From assembly GCF_024298905.1 (NCBI RefSeq), contig NZ_CP101154.1, positions 682,001-746,000 on the forward strand: a stretch of DNA of 64,000 bases, given 5' to 3'. Of this stretch, positions 8,467 to 18,718 are shown in pieces. Within the stretch, counting starts at the first letter, position 1. Every line of letters begins with the position of its first letter. The DNA is from Natronomonas marina. GTDB taxonomy: Archaea; Halobacteriota; Halobacteria; Halobacteriales; Haloarculaceae. The notes under the pieces are model-generated. The model made no database searches and was not told the DNA's origin. It worked only from the letters and a program-made list of their open reading frames with translations. The translations under genes were made by a program, and so were the position numbers.

Positions 8467-8670
8467 TCAAATCTGCTGACTCCGGTCGGTAGTTGCCGAC
8501 CCCCCGTGCGGTTCCGGTTCCTCTGTCAGTGCCGCTGCCAGCAGGATAGTAACTCCCATGATAGCATGCACGGCAGTAAACAGGGGACTACTCAGAACAT
8601 ACATGACGCAAGCGGTGGCAACATTCGCAGCCACCAATGACGCTGTGTACAATTTGCTGAAACCGTTCAT
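8467..8670 (-). CDS. small two-helix membrane protein
   Basis: The 67-residue candidate runs from an ATG at 8670. After 'MNGFSKLYT' it has two hydrophobic stretches, 'AANVATACVMYVLSSPLF' (about 14-31) and 'AIMGVTILLAAAL' (about 37-49), then a polar acidic tail. The clean hydrophobic-polar pattern makes it more likely real than its plus-strand counterpart. It stands alone among decayed genes. The function is unknown. Confidence 0.5.
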   Translation of the reverse strand: MNGFSKLYTASLVAANVATACVMYVLSSPLFTAVHAIMGVTILLAAALTEEPEPHGGSATTDRSQQI

Positions 8671-9109
8671 CCTGTCCTATGTGTTGAACGCATCCATCGT
8701 ATCTACGGGTGCTAGCAATCGTAACCGCACGGGGAACGTCCGTCTAGTAATAGCGAGACGGAGTGACGGAACACTCACGGCGCAATCGTTTCAACTCAAC
8801 GTCAAATAATGCCGAAATCGTAGGTCCGATATCCCCGGAGCATCCGGTCAGAAACCCGGTGAGACAGGTGAATCACAGCCTTTCGAACTCGATGACGGGA
8901 GTAGCAACTACGACCTCGTGCTGACTACACCTCTGTATTCAGCAGCCGGATTCGAGCCGTATCACGTACCGAATAGCAGGTTCGCCGGATGAGACGGGAG
9001 TCTCGTTCTCGGGAATCGATTCGTACGCTCGTCGAAACGTGGCCGAACTGTCTGATTCGTCGGACCCGTCCGTTTGCCGAATGGATCACTCCGGTCGTGA
9101 GACACGTCG
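8671..9109. other. intergenic region, no gene recognised
   Basis: These 439 bases hold only Arg-rich or stop-limited frames on either strand. I see no repeats, hairpins or RNA genes. It may be remains of a deleted gene, given the pseudogenes on both sides. Confidence 0.4.
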
Positions 9110-10843
9110 TCAGGCCGACTGATGACGGTAGGCCTCCACGCGTCGGACGGCAGTCCGGTACGCGAGCGGAACCGACAGGACGCTTCCCGCCAGAACAACC
9201 GCGCTGGCCAGCATCAGCATCCCCGCTCCGATACCGAGTTCCCAGGGAAGCCACCGCGACAGTAGCAGCGACCCCATGTCACGGGCAGTCTCGTTGCTCA
9301 GGACCGTCGCGGAAACGACAGTCAGACTCACGTACACCGAAAAGAGGCTGTATGCCCGTTTGCTCGGCGGGACTGCCTGTTTCGACCCGCTGAAACTGAC
9401 CGCGTCGAACCGCGGGTAGATCGACCCCAGGCCGGTTGCGACGACTGCCCCCCGACGACCGAAGCGATACTCACCACACCGAGGGTGGCGAGTGCCGTCG
9501 GGGGATGTCCGGCGATGACCCCGGTACCGACAGCAAGCCCGGCAGTTACCGGCCCACCCAGGAGTGTGGCTGCGACGACGTTCCCGTGCACGACCGACCG
9601 TGGACCCGTCGGTGCCGTCAGCAGCGTCGAGAGCATCGATCCCTGGTTACCGAGTGGGTTCAACGGCAGCACTGCACCGGCGGCCCACGCGCCGTACCCG
9701 ACGACGGACCACGGCACGAACCACGGGAGAGTGCCGCTCGTCACGAACGTGTCGACAAACGAGATCGCTGCCACAATCGGTGGTGCCACGAAGACGAACT
9801 GAAGCGGCGAGCGCACCGCTCGGAGCAGCGTCGTGCCGGCGATGGCACACGTCGACGGCGCCCGACAGACACGCGCAAGAACAGTGTCGACAGCGTGGGC
9901 AGGTGCCGTCGGGCGCTCGCTCTCCTCGCCGTCGCTCGCGTGAGCGGCGTCCGCGACCCACGCGTATCGAGCGGCTGGCACCGACAGTAGCAGGCCACCG
10001 ACGCTGACCAGGGCCGTCAGTCCGAGCACGCCGACTGCGCCTGTCGCGTTCGCGTCCGCGCCAGCGGTGGTAAGGAGCGCGAGGTCCCCGAGCCACGCGA
10101 CCGGTGGCACCTGAAAGAGGGGTTCCAGCCGTTCGACGACCCCCAGCAGTCCGCCCGTTACGGACAGCGAGAGGTACACGAGACCGAGACCGAGACCGAC
10201 TGCAGTCGTGAATCGCGCGAGTCGCGGTGACCGACGGAGAAACCCCTTGAGCGTGAGCCCGGTCGGGTAGCCGACCGCCGGCCGCCACCGGGATGACGAC
10301 TGCGGCAGCGAGCATGCCCACCACCGGGAGCGGTGACCCGGTTCCGGCAGCCAGTCCTGCACCGGCCGCGAGCCCGAGACTGAGGGTGTACGCCGAAAGC
10401 TTGCTCGCGGCCGCGATCAGCTTGCCACCGACGATGTCGGGTATCGGCCGAATCGTCAGGTAGTGGCCGTCGTTGTCGAGGCTCCCGTTGCTCCCGACAC
10501 TGTCGAAAACGCTGACTACGGAGAGAAACAGCCAGAACACACCTGTTGCGGTGAACAGCCACGCTGGTGGGGACGCGGCCTGGGTGAGCGTCGACCCGAC
10601 ATCGCGCGCTGCGTCGAAGGTGAGCCACCCGAGGAACAGGTACATGCCCCCCACGACGAGCATGAACACGACCCAGAAGTCCTGGTTTCTGACCCACCGG
10701 TACCCTCTGAGTAGATCGACCCGGACGAACTCCAGGCTGTTCCGCGGCGATGGCACGGCAGCCCGGCACTCGGGTCCGTATTCGCTGGCGGTCGTGGCCG
10801 CCCCGTCGGACTGTCCGCGCTCCTGTGACGAACTACCGGCCAT
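9110..10843 (-). pseudogene. ABC-2 type permease broken by two frameshifts
   Basis: Joined across three segments, this would be a membrane protein of about 577 residues. The first segment starts at 10843 and carries 'WVVFMLVVGGMYLFLGWL' and the polar motif 'DNDGHYLTIRPIPDIVGGK'. The frame breaks near 10280, within 'VAAGG' followed by 'YPTGLTLKGF'. It breaks again in a run of six G near 9447-9453, where 'ASVVGG' continues in another frame as 'GLGSIYPRFDAVSF' and then 'SVYVSLTVVSATVLS'. Many hydrophobic helices remain. The partner ATPase immediately upstream is also damaged, so the whole exporter operon looks dead. Confidence 0.8.
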
Positions 10844-11624
10844 TTCTCACTCCCGTGTGGACGTCGGTCTCCATCTCCGACGGGATACCGTGGCTCCCCG
10901 TGGCGTCCCGTTCGTCGGTGATCTCCAGGAACGCCGTTTCGAGGTCGGGGGATTCGTCCGCCCGGGTCTTGAGTTCCGACGGCGGGGCTTCTGCGACAAG
11001 CGTCCCGTCGTCGATGACCCCGATAGTGTCGGCGAGTTCATCGACGACCGGGAGAATGTGGGTCGAGAGGAGCACTGTCATCTCCTGGGTGACGAGGTCG
11101 GCGATCGTGTCCCGGACGGTGCGGGCCGCACGGGGGTCGAGACCGCTGGTCGGTTCGTCGAGTAGCACGACGTCGGGGTGGTGAAACAGCGTGCCAATGA
11201 TGCCGACTTTCTTTCTCATCCCGGTCGAGTACGAAGCGATTCGCCTGTCGGCGTCTGCCCGGAGGTCGAACCTGTCCAGCAGCCTTTCGATGCGTGCGTC
11301 GGCCTCCTCGTCGGGGATGCCGTGTAGCCGAGCGACGTGGCGAAGCTGTTCCCAGCCGGTGAGTTCGTCGAAGACGGGTGGGTCGGCGGGGAGGTACCCG
11401 ATGTGCTGTGCCAGTTGCGAACGGTTCGTGATCGGGACCCCGGCGACTTCTGCGGTGCCAGCCGTCGGTTCGGTGAGCGCGACCAGCATTCGCATCGTCG
11501 TCGTCTTCCCTGCCCCGTTTGGACCGGGGAAGCCGTAGACCGTTCCGTCAGGGATGGTCAGAGAGAGGTCATCGACGGCCCGTTCGTCGTCGTATCGTTT
11601 CGTGAGTCCGTCGGCGTCTATCGC
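10833..11624 (-). pseudogene. ABC exporter ATPase without a start codon
   Basis: The reading frame is open from 11624 and encodes 'GLTKRYDDERAVDDLSLTIP', the Walker A 'GFPGPNGAGKTTT', the signature 'SYSTGMRKK', the Walker B 'VVLLDEPTSGLDP' and the switch 'LLSTHIL'. A TAA at 11625-11627 stands directly before the first conserved codons, and no ATG, GTG or TTG occurs before the Walker A motif. The first usable ATG (11495) lies after Walker A. The start codon has therefore been lost, or the 5' end replaced. The gene end overlaps the permease start, as in intact operons of this type. The Pro in 'GFPGPNG' is also unusual; Leu is normal. Confidence 0.8.
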
Positions 11625-11627
11625 TTA

Positions 11628-11952
11628 GCTGCTCGTCTGTGGACAGGAGTTGACCAGTCAAACGGTTAAAGGCCTCTTTCGGGTTTCTCTGACAGAGATG
11701 TCCCCGTTTAATTTAAATATAGGTCGACGATTGTTCGGTTCCTGTCGTGTCGACGTTCGCTGTGGCCAGTCGGTAGCTATGCCAGCATGGTGCGAGGTAG
11801 GCACCGCACCAGAACAGGTGTACGGGATCGTTTTCCGAGAGTGTGCAACTGCAGACGACGTCGGGGGGCAGGACAGCGTCCTAGAGCAGTGTCTCTGTTC
11901 CAGAGACTGCGACGGTGGTTGTTATTAACAGCCAGTAGAGGTCAGACTGGGA
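11628..11952. other. intergenic region with AT-rich patch
   Basis: The region contains 'tttaatttaaatata' (about 11706-11720), a possible promoter element for either direction, and an open plus frame without a recognised domain. 'gttattaac' near 11920 lies about 30 bases before the start at 11953 and may be that gene's TATA box. Confidence 0.4.
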
Positions 11953-12159
11953 ATGACAGGCCAGCGCCATTGCTCGGACTGCGACGTTGCAATGGAGAAG
12001 ACGAATGTAACGGCTGAGGGGGTCGGAGACCTCTACATCGAAACTGAGAGAGATGGTGGTGTCCTCGATCGCCTCGCTATCGGGTACCAGACCCCGATCT
12101 ACGGATTTTTGTGCCCGGACTGTGGCGCGACCCGACTGTATGCCGACCTCTCCGAGTAG
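11953..12159 (+). CDS. small zinc-finger protein with paired CxxC motifs
   Basis: This is a 68-residue soluble protein. Two Cys pairs, 'HCSDCDVAM' near residue 7 and 'LCPDCGATRLY' near residue 55, frame a short beta-rich middle ('LYIETE', 'RLAIGYQ') and would bind one zinc ion. Small haloarchaeal zinc-ribbon proteins of this size are common and mostly uncharacterised. The start fits an AT-rich box ('gttattaac') about 30 bases upstream. It has no obvious operon partner. Confidence 0.7.
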   Translation: MTGQRHCSDCDVAMEKTNVTAEGVGDLYIETERDGGVLDRLAIGYQTPIYGFLCPDCGATRLYADLSE

Positions 12160-12404
12160 GCAACCACGATGGCCGAAATCGGGGAGGTACGTCTCGACGG
12201 CGTGTTCGTCACGCGAGACGCTATTTAAGTAATAATCTGAAACGTACTACCGGAGATCGAGCGACCGGTGTACACCTACTGGGCTACGCTGCTGGAGACA
12301 GTTGCAATCCCGACATACGGACCACTCCACGGATGTACAGCCCCGCTACGATAGTCCGTGTCCGTCTCACGTAGGGGGTACCCAGTCGGACACCTCCTGT
12401 GCAG

Positions 12405-12418
12405 TGGTCTTAATTGCG
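12405..12418 (+). promoter_or_regulatory. TATA-like box of the multi-PAS kinase
   Basis: 'ggtcttaattgcg' lies about 30 bases before the ATG at 12444. That supports this ATG over the in-frame upstream codon at 12414 and suggests a leaderless transcript. Confidence 0.4.
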
Positions 12419-12443
12419 TTCGCGACAAGTGGAAACTGTTCGC

Positions 12444-14969
12444 ATGAACGGGACCAGTGGGGGTTTCGAGCCCGAGCTACTGGTGGCAACAGAGGACCAG
12501 TCGTTCGGCAGAGCGGTCGTCGACGCGGTCGAGAGAGCGGGGGTGGCGGCGAGCGCAGAACGCGTCGAACCAGCGACCGGTGGTTTTATACGGCGCGATA
12601 CTGGCGGGTTTGAGGGCGCTATCGTGGACGGCGAGGTAGCCGAGCCGGCAACTGTCGTCGAGCGCCTCACCGAGAGGGCGGCACTTCCGGTCGTCCTCCT
12701 GAGCGAGTCGTCCGGGGCTGACGACACGGTCGCCCGTGCTATCGAGGCGGGAGCGACCGATATCTTTCCACGGACGACAGCGCGTGCGCAGTACGAACTC
12801 GTCGTCAACCGACTGGTTGCCGACGACTCCCCGGAGGGAACGCGGCCGACGGCGGAGGGAGACACCACCTACCAGCAGGCCTACGAGGCCCTGTTCGAGA
12901 AGATTTCCGAGGGACTGGTCGTCCACGACCCGGAGACCGGCGAGATCGTCGATGTGAACGAGCGGTTCTGCGAGATGAACGGCTACGAGCGGTCAGAACT
13001 GCTCGGCGAGTCGATCGGTATGCTGCTCACAGACACGAACGATTACGGACCGGAAGCGGCCAGAAAGAGGATCCGGCGAGCGCGTACCGAAGGGCCACAG
13101 CGCTTCGAGTGGCGCAACCAACGCCGGGACGGCGAGATCTTCCCGGTCGAAGTCGATCTGACCGTGATCGAACTGGGCAATACGGAGCGGGTTCTCGCAA
13201 GCGTTCAGGACGTCACCGAGCGCAAGCGCCGCGAGCAGGAGTACGAACAGATCTTCAACGGGGTAAACGACAGCATCACCGTCCACGACGCGGAGACGGG
13301 GGAGCTACTCGACGTCAACGACGCGTTCTGTGATCTGGTCGGCCACGACCGCGAGGAAATCATCGAGAGCGGCGTCATGGAGTACACCCCGAGCGGGCAG
13401 GGCTACACGGCCGAGGAAGCCAAGGAGTTCATCCGAGAGGTGGTCGAGACGGGTGAACCCAAACGGACCGAGTGGGCCGTCGAGACGGCCGACGGCGAGA
13501 TCCGGCAACTCGAGGTGACGGGCACGACCGTGGAGATCGGTGGCGACCTCCGCTACGTCGCTATCGACCGCGACATCACCGAGCGCAAGCGCCGCGAGCA
13601 GGAGTTCGAGCAGATTTTCCACGGAGTCAACGATGGGATCACAATCCACGACCCCGATACCGGTGAGATACTCGACGCCAACGAAACGTACCTCGATATC
13701 TTCGGGCACGACGATGTCGAAACGGTTCGGGAGCTCGGGATCGGGGGGCTCAGCGTTACTGAAGAGGGGTATACCGAGGAGCGGGCACGAGCCCTCATCA
13801 ACGATGTCGCGGTAAGCGAGGAGCCGAGAACCGTCGAGTGGCAAATCGAAACGGCAGATGGCGAGCAGCGGTGGTTCGAATCGACGGTGGCACCTGCGGA
13901 GATTGCCGGTGAAAAACGGGTACTCGCCATGCAACGGGACGTTACAGAACGGAAGCGCCGTCAACGGGAGTTCGAGCAGATCTTCAACGGTGTCCAGGAC
14001 GCAATTGTCGTACTGGACCCGGACACAGTCGAGATTCTCGACGCCAACGAGGCGTTTCTGGACATGTTTGGCTACGAAGATATCGACGAGGTTCGCGAGC
14101 AGGGCGTCTCCGGCCTCAGCGTCACCGGAGAGGGATACACCGAACAGCGGGGCCTTGAGATCAACCAGCGCGTGGCGGAGAGCGGCCAGCCGGAGACGTT
14201 CGAATGGAAGAACGAAACCCGGTCCGGCGAACGCATCTGGCTCGGAGTCAAGGTCGCACCGGCCGTCATCGGCGGTGAGCAGCGAACCATCGCGATCCAC
14301 CGAGATGTCACCGACCGCAAGCGCCGCGAACAGCGCCTGGAGGTGTTCAACCGGATTCTGCGCCACAACCTCCGCAACCAACTCGACGTAATCCAGAGCC
14401 ACGCCGAAGAGTTGGCAGACCCGACGACCGACGACCACGCAGAACGGATCGTCGCTGCTGTCGACGAACTGGCCGGGATCGGTCGACGCGCGCGGGAGGT
14501 CGACCGGATCCTGTCAGAGGACAATACGCTGGCGGACGTCGACGTCACCCAGACGCTTCGCGAGACCGTCGAGACCGAGGAACCGACAGACAGCGACGTG
14601 TCGGTGACGACCGAACTTCCGGAAGAGACGCGCCTGCGGACCGACGAAGAAACGGTACGGATGGCGGTCGAGAGCGCGCTAGAGAACGCGTTCGAGCACG
14701 CAGCGTCGACCGTGACTGTTGCGGTCGAGGACCGGCCCGACGAATGCGTTATCACGGTTGCCGACGACGGACCCGGTATTCCGGAGGACGACCTCATGCC
14801 GATCGAAGCACAGACCGAGACGCGTCTCCAGCACGGGAGAGGCCTCGGCCTATGGCAACTCCGGTGGTGTGTGGATCACCTCAACGGAGCGCTGTCCTTC
14901 GAGACTGAATCGGGGACGACCGTCCGTATCACGGTACCTGGTCGACGCGAGTCGGGTCGCCCCGACTGA
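12444..14969 (+). CDS. soluble histidine kinase with pseudo-receiver and four PAS domains
   Basis: The protein has 841 residues and no membrane segments. Residues 1-120 form a receiver-like fold ('ELLVATEDQSFGRAVVDAV', 'ARAIEAGATDIFPRT') that lacks the usual N-terminal acidic pair and has Arg where receivers have Lys. Four PAS/PAC units follow, each ending in a 'DVTERKRR'-like linker. The kinase core has the H-box 'FNRILRHNLRNQLDVI', the N-box 'ALENAFEHA', the G1 box 'VADDGPGIPEDD' and 'GRGLGLWQLRWCV'. The front end closely resembles that of the BAT regulator at 54885-58919. It probably senses redox state, light or a small molecule through PAS-bound cofactors. No cognate regulator is adjacent. 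Confidence 0.9.
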   Translation: MNGTSGGFEPELLVATEDQSFGRAVVDAVERAGVAASAERVEPATGGFIRRDTGGFEGAIVDGEVAEPATVVERLTERAALPVVLLSESSGADDTVARAIEAGATDIFPRTTARAQYELVVNRLVADDSPEGTRPTAEGDTTYQQAYEALFEKISEGLVVHDPETGEIVDVNERFCEMNGYERSELLGESIGMLLTDTNDYGPEAARKRIRRARTEGPQRFEWRNQRRDGEIFPVEVDLTVIELGNTERVLASVQDVTERKRREQEYEQIFNGVNDSITVHDAETGELLDVNDAFCDLVGHDREEIIESGVMEYTPSGQGYTAEEAKEFIREVVETGEPKRTEWAVETADGEIRQLEVTGTTVEIGGDLRYVAIDRDITERKRREQEFEQIFHGVNDGITIHDPDTGEILDANETYLDIFGHDDVETVRELGIGGLSVTEEGYTEERARALINDVAVSEEPRTVEWQIETADGEQRWFESTVAPAEIAGEKRVLAMQRDVTERKRRQREFEQIFNGVQDAIVVLDPDTVEILDANEAFLDMFGYEDIDEVREQGVSGLSVTGEGYTEQRGLEINQRVAESGQPETFEWKNETRSGERIWLGVKVAPAVIGGEQRTIAIHRDVTDRKRREQRLEVFNRILRHNLRNQLDVIQSHAEELADPTTDDHAERIVAAVDELAGIGRRAREVDRILSEDNTLADVDVTQTLRETVETEEPTDSDVSVTTELPEETRLRTDEETVRMAVESALENAFEHAASTVTVAVEDRPDECVITVADDGPGIPEDDLMPIEAQTETRLQHGRGLGLWQLRWCVDHLNGALSFETESGTTVRITVPGRRESGRPD

Positions 14970-15212
14970 TACTGCGACCGTTTTCAGGACGGGTATCACT
15001 ATGACACCGGACCGTGTCGTCTCGAACAGTCCGTAACGCCTATTGTCTCAGTGTTCGGTACTTCTAGAGTGTCCGGCTATGGGTCAAGGGTGCCAACGTA
15101 GTGTATATGACAGCGACGACGCTACGCCGACCCATGCATCGGCAGCCCGGTCACGGTCGGCGGCACCGATGGACTACAGGTTGGCTCCCCCGATGGAGGG
15201 CCGGTGATCTCG

Positions 15213-16343
15213 ATGGGCAGTGACCCGGAAGCGCCCGGCCAAGACGGCCCGGACACGGTCTCGATCGACGCGTTCCCGGACCCGGTCTTCGGATACGAAC
15301 ACCGAGAGGAGCACCCGGTTATCACCCAATGGAACGACGCATTCGAGCGGGCGTTCGCCGGCGTCTCGACCGAGACGCCCGTCCGCGACTGGCTTCTGAC
15401 GGAGACGGACGCCGACGACGAGACGGTTGAGGCGGTCTGTTCGGCACTCGACGACGAGGGCCAAGTCGACTCGGCGGTCACGGTCGACCGGACCGACGGC
15501 GGGACGACCGCTACCGAAGAGTACCGCCTCAGAACGCTGGACGAGACCGGGGGTGAGGGAACTGATGCCGACAGATATCTCGTGGCGACGGCCACCGGGT
15601 CTCCCGGGTCCTCGGGCGTGGAAGTCGATCGGATCGCGAGCATCATCAGCCACGACCTCCGGAACCCGCTCGACGTCGCCAACGCTCACCTCCGTGCCGC
15701 CCAGAAATCGGGCGACGAGGAGCACTTCGATCAGGTCGAACAGGCCCACGACCGGATGGAACGGATCGTCCGGAACGTGCTGACGCTGGCCCGGGGCAAA
15801 CACGTACTCAACGTCACCGCCGAGGTAGACGTCGAGGCGGTGGCACGAGACGCGTGGGGGACCGTCGAGACCGGACCGGCGTCGCTCGTGGTCGAAGAGG
15901 ACCTGCCGGAGACCGACGCCGACCCCGACCGCCTGCAACGACTGTTCGAGAATCTGTTCCGAAACGCCGTAGAGCACGCCTCTACGAGCCCTCCGTCGCA
16001 AGCTCCGGAAGACGCCGCCAAGCACGCGCAGGACTCGGAAGAGGAGAATACGGCCGGTGTGAGCGGTCGTGACGAGTCGTCCGCCTCTCGCGGCGTGCAG
16101 ATCACCGTCGGCCGAACGGATGGCGGGTTCTTCGTGGCCGACGACGGCGTGGGGATCCCGGCCGACGAACGCGAGCATGTGTTCGAACCGGGCTACTCCG
16201 CGAGTGGGACGAACAACGGGACCGGGCTCGGACTGACAATCGTCGAGCGAATCGCCGAGGCACACGACTGGACGGTCTCGCTTGCGACCGGGTCGGCCGG
16301 CGGCGCGAGATTCGAGTTTCACCCGTCCTCGGACGGCGACTGA
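15213..16343 (+). CDS. soluble PAS-type histidine kinase
   Basis: The protein has 376 residues from the ATG at 15213; an in-frame GTG at 15204 is an alternative. Residues 1-125 are a diverged PAS-like input ('FGYEHREEHPVITQWNDAF'). The kinase part is a classical HisKA type, unlike the 7TM kinases here: the H-box is 'IASIISHDLRNPLDVA', the N-box 'LFRNAVEHAS', then 'VADDGVGIPADE' and 'GTGLGLTIVERIAEAH'. An acidic, variable insert ('QDSEEENTA') lies between the N and G1 boxes. The BAT gene follows after 30 bases on the same strand, so the two are likely one transcript and one pathway. Confidence 0.9.
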   Translation: MGSDPEAPGQDGPDTVSIDAFPDPVFGYEHREEHPVITQWNDAFERAFAGVSTETPVRDWLLTETDADDETVEAVCSALDDEGQVDSAVTVDRTDGGTTATEEYRLRTLDETGGEGTDADRYLVATATGSPGSSGVEVDRIASIISHDLRNPLDVANAHLRAAQKSGDEEHFDQVEQAHDRMERIVRNVLTLARGKHVLNVTAEVDVEAVARDAWGTVETGPASLVVEEDLPETDADPDRLQRLFENLFRNAVEHASTSPPSQAPEDAAKHAQDSEEENTAGVSGRDESSASRGVQITVGRTDGGFFVADDGVGIPADEREHVFEPGYSASGTNNGTGLGLTIVERIAEAHDWTVSLATGSAGGARFEFHPSSDGD

Positions 16344-16373
16344 CCGCGTGTCGAGGTGCACGCGGACCAGACA

Positions 16374-17972
16374 ATGACACTGGATGACCGACTGCAAGCG
16401 GCCCCGATAGGGGTCATCGAGACGAGCACCGACGGACGCGTCGTCGACGCAAACGAGGCCGCGGCGACGACGCTCGAAACAACGCCGGAGTCGCTTCACG
16501 GAACCGATATCCGAGACGAATTTCCAAAGTCGGCCGCCGGTACGCTCCGGGCGACGTTCGACGGGGATTCCGTGACCGCCCGTTCCTTCGAGGAGTACTA
16601 CCCACGGATCGACCGCTGGCTAAGCGTCGACGTCCACGTCGGCGAGACAATCCTCGTGTACGTCCGCGATCGGACCGAACGGAGAGAGGACGCGGAGCGC
16701 GTCGAACGCCTGGAACGGCGACTCGAACGGGTACAGGACATAAACGGGCTGGTCGCGGCGGTGTTGCGGCGGGTCATCGACGCGTCCGACCGGACGGCAG
16801 TGGGCCAGACCGTCTGCGAGCGACTGGGTGGGACCGACCGCTACCGGTTCGCATGGGTCGGCGAACGTGATTTCCCGGACGACAGCCTCCAGACACTCGC
16901 TGCCGCCGGTGATGCACCCGATCTGCGAGATCAGATCGGCGACGCGCTCGAAGCAGAAGGGACGCTCCCCGAACAGACAGCGCTCGAAACCGGGGAGACG
17001 CAGGTCGTCGCGGCGATCGCCGAGGACGAGACCGTCCCGCGTGGTGTCCGGCGGGCAGCGTTCGGCAACGGCCTCCAGTCGTGTCTCGCGGTCCCGCTCG
17101 CCTACCGGGACACGACGTACGGCGTGGTGTCGGTGTACTCGGGACGCGAAGACGGGTTCAGCGACGGGGAACGCGCCGGCCTGGAGACGCTCGGTCGCGT
17201 CGCCGGCTTCGCGATACGTGCGCTCCGACAGGAGGACCTCCTGGTCGCCGACACCCTCACCGAAGTAACCATCGACGTCGGCGACGAGTCCGTGCCGCTG
17301 GTCCGGGCGGCCCGCGAGGCCGGATGCCCGATCGCGCTGGAGGGCGCTGTCCCCCGTGGTGACGGCGCCGTCGTCTGCTATCTCGACACAGAGCAGGGGG
17401 GTGACGATACTGGCGCGACTGCAGAGGGATCCGACGGTATGGTTTCGGAACTCGAAGACATGCTGGCCGACGACGAGGCAGTCACCGACGTACGTCGGAT
17501 CGAGGACGAGGGGGGCCCGCAGTTACAGGCCACGCTCGTCAGCGAGACGCCGGTCACCACGCTCGTCGCCTGGGGGGCGACCGTGACCAGTGCCGAGTAC
17601 ACCGCCGACTCCGGTCGACTCGTCGCCGAGGCACCGCCCGACGGGGACGTTCGACGACTGGTCGAGGCCGTCGACGCGACGGCCGCGGAGACGGATCTCG
17701 TGTCCAAAGCGGAGACGCCGCGGACGTCCGACTCCCCCGAGGCGTTCCGGAGCGACCTCGACGAACGCCTGACCGACAGGCAACGGACGGTGTTGCGGAC
17801 CGCCCACCTGTCGGGGTATTTCGCCTCGCCGCGCGGGAGCACGTCCGAAGAGGTGGCGGAGACGCTCGACATCGCCGGTTCGACGCTACTGTATCACCTC
17901 CGGCGGGCCGAACAGGAACTCGTCGGCGCGTACTTCGAAACCGACCGTGAGTCGCCTCCCACAGACGGCTGA
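16374..17972 (+). CDS. bacterio-opsin activator-like regulator (PAS-GAF-HTH_10)
   Basis: The protein has 532 residues. A PAS domain occupies about 1-110 ('IGVIETSTDGRVVDANEAA'). A GAF domain lies at about 130-285 ('RFAWVGERDF', 'GVVSVYSGREDGFSDGERA'). The BAT regulatory domain spans about 290-450. The C-terminal HTH_10 begins 'LTDRQRTVLRTAHLSGYF', with 'TSEEVAETLDIAGSTLLYHL' as the DNA-reading part. The ATG at 16374 lies 30 bases after the upstream kinase, whose activity may be integrated with this regulator. The family is named for Bat, activator of bacterioopsin genes in Halobacterium. No opsin gene is in the window, so the target here is unknown. Confidence 0.9.
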   Translation: MTLDDRLQAAPIGVIETSTDGRVVDANEAAATTLETTPESLHGTDIRDEFPKSAAGTLRATFDGDSVTARSFEEYYPRIDRWLSVDVHVGETILVYVRDRTERREDAERVERLERRLERVQDINGLVAAVLRRVIDASDRTAVGQTVCERLGGTDRYRFAWVGERDFPDDSLQTLAAAGDAPDLRDQIGDALEAEGTLPEQTALETGETQVVAAIAEDETVPRGVRRAAFGNGLQSCLAVPLAYRDTTYGVVSVYSGREDGFSDGERAGLETLGRVAGFAIRALRQEDLLVADTLTEVTIDVGDESVPLVRAAREAGCPIALEGAVPRGDGAVVCYLDTEQGGDDTGATAEGSDGMVSELEDMLADDEAVTDVRRIEDEGGPQLQATLVSETPVTTLVAWGATVTSAEYTADSGRLVAEAPPDGDVRRLVEAVDATAAETDLVSKAETPRTSDSPEAFRSDLDERLTDRQRTVLRTAHLSGYFASPRGSTSEEVAETLDIAGSTLLYHLRRAEQELVGAYFETDRESPPTDG

Positions 17973-17974
17973 GG

Positions 17975-18559
17975 TCAGTACTCGTTTCGGTCGATACCGT
18001 CGAACGACGACAGCATCTCCTCGGCCTCGGGCAGAAGTGACCGGACCCGTTCCTCGACGACCGAGAGACGGGCTTCGATGTCGGCGAGTTCGCCGTCGTC
18101 TTCGAGGTCCTCCGCTGGCAACTGCGCGGTGACGACCGCCCGGGTCGACTCGATGCGAAAGTACTCGCCCAGCAGTTCATACGCGAGCACCTGACACTGC
18201 TGATCGACGGCGGCGATAACGTCCGCCCGGTCGACCGGTTTCGAGAGGTAATCGTCGAATGGCATGTCGAGGACGTCCAGATCGGGGTCGATGGCTGTCA
18301 CCATGATCACCCGCGTTTCGAGTTCGCGCTCCCGGATGCGCCCCAACACCTCGTCGCCGGACATCGCCGGCATATGACGGTCGAGGAGGACCACATCGGG
18401 GACGCGCCCGTTGTCGACGGTGTCCAGTGCCGCCTCTCCGCTGTAGGCGACGGTTACCTCCGCGACGTCCTCGAGTCGCAGTGCGTACGCGTCCGCGACC
18501 GTCTTTTCGTCGTCGACCATCAGAACACGCGGTTCCGACACACGCATCCCATCGCTCAT
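17975..18559 (-). CDS. HalX-type response regulator
   Basis: The protein has 194 residues. Residues 10-125 are a canonical receiver: 'VLMVDDEKTVADAY' (acidic pair), 'DVVLLDRHMPAMSGDEVL' (phospho-acceptor Asp), 'VIMVTA' and 'DDYLSKPVD' (conserved Lys). The C-terminal 65 residues are a helical HalX domain with a likely coiled coil ('ADIEARLSVVEERVRSLL'). HalX regulators have no DNA-binding domain and probably act through proteins. It converges on the BAT gene with two bases between the stops. It is a plausible phosphate acceptor for the nearby orphan kinases. Confidence 0.9.
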   Translation of the reverse strand: MSDGMRVSEPRVLMVDDEKTVADAYALRLEDVAEVTVAYSGEAALDTVDNGRVPDVVLLDRHMPAMSGDEVLGRIRERELETRVIMVTAIDPDLDVLDMPFDDYLSKPVDRADVIAAVDQQCQVLAYELLGEYFRIESTRAVVTAQLPAEDLEDDGELADIEARLSVVEERVRSLLPEAEEMLSSFDGIDRNEY

Positions 18560-18718
18560 GTTGTCTACGTATTGTGACGCGACCCTACTAATATCCCGGT
18601 CGAACGCTAGCAGCCGGGCTCTCGCACACGTCCGGACAAGTCCTTCACTGACACTCGTGCTCTACCGACCAGCGCCCTGGAGAATCGGTCCCGTTCGGTC
18701 AGTGACCCTGTGAAGTCG

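Noticed and set aside
11650-11928. Cys-rich 92-codon plus frame
   Set aside because: It has no start context, and its Cys spacing ('CLCSRDCDGGC' at the end) does not form a known zinc motif. It overlaps the likely promoter region of the ABC operon.
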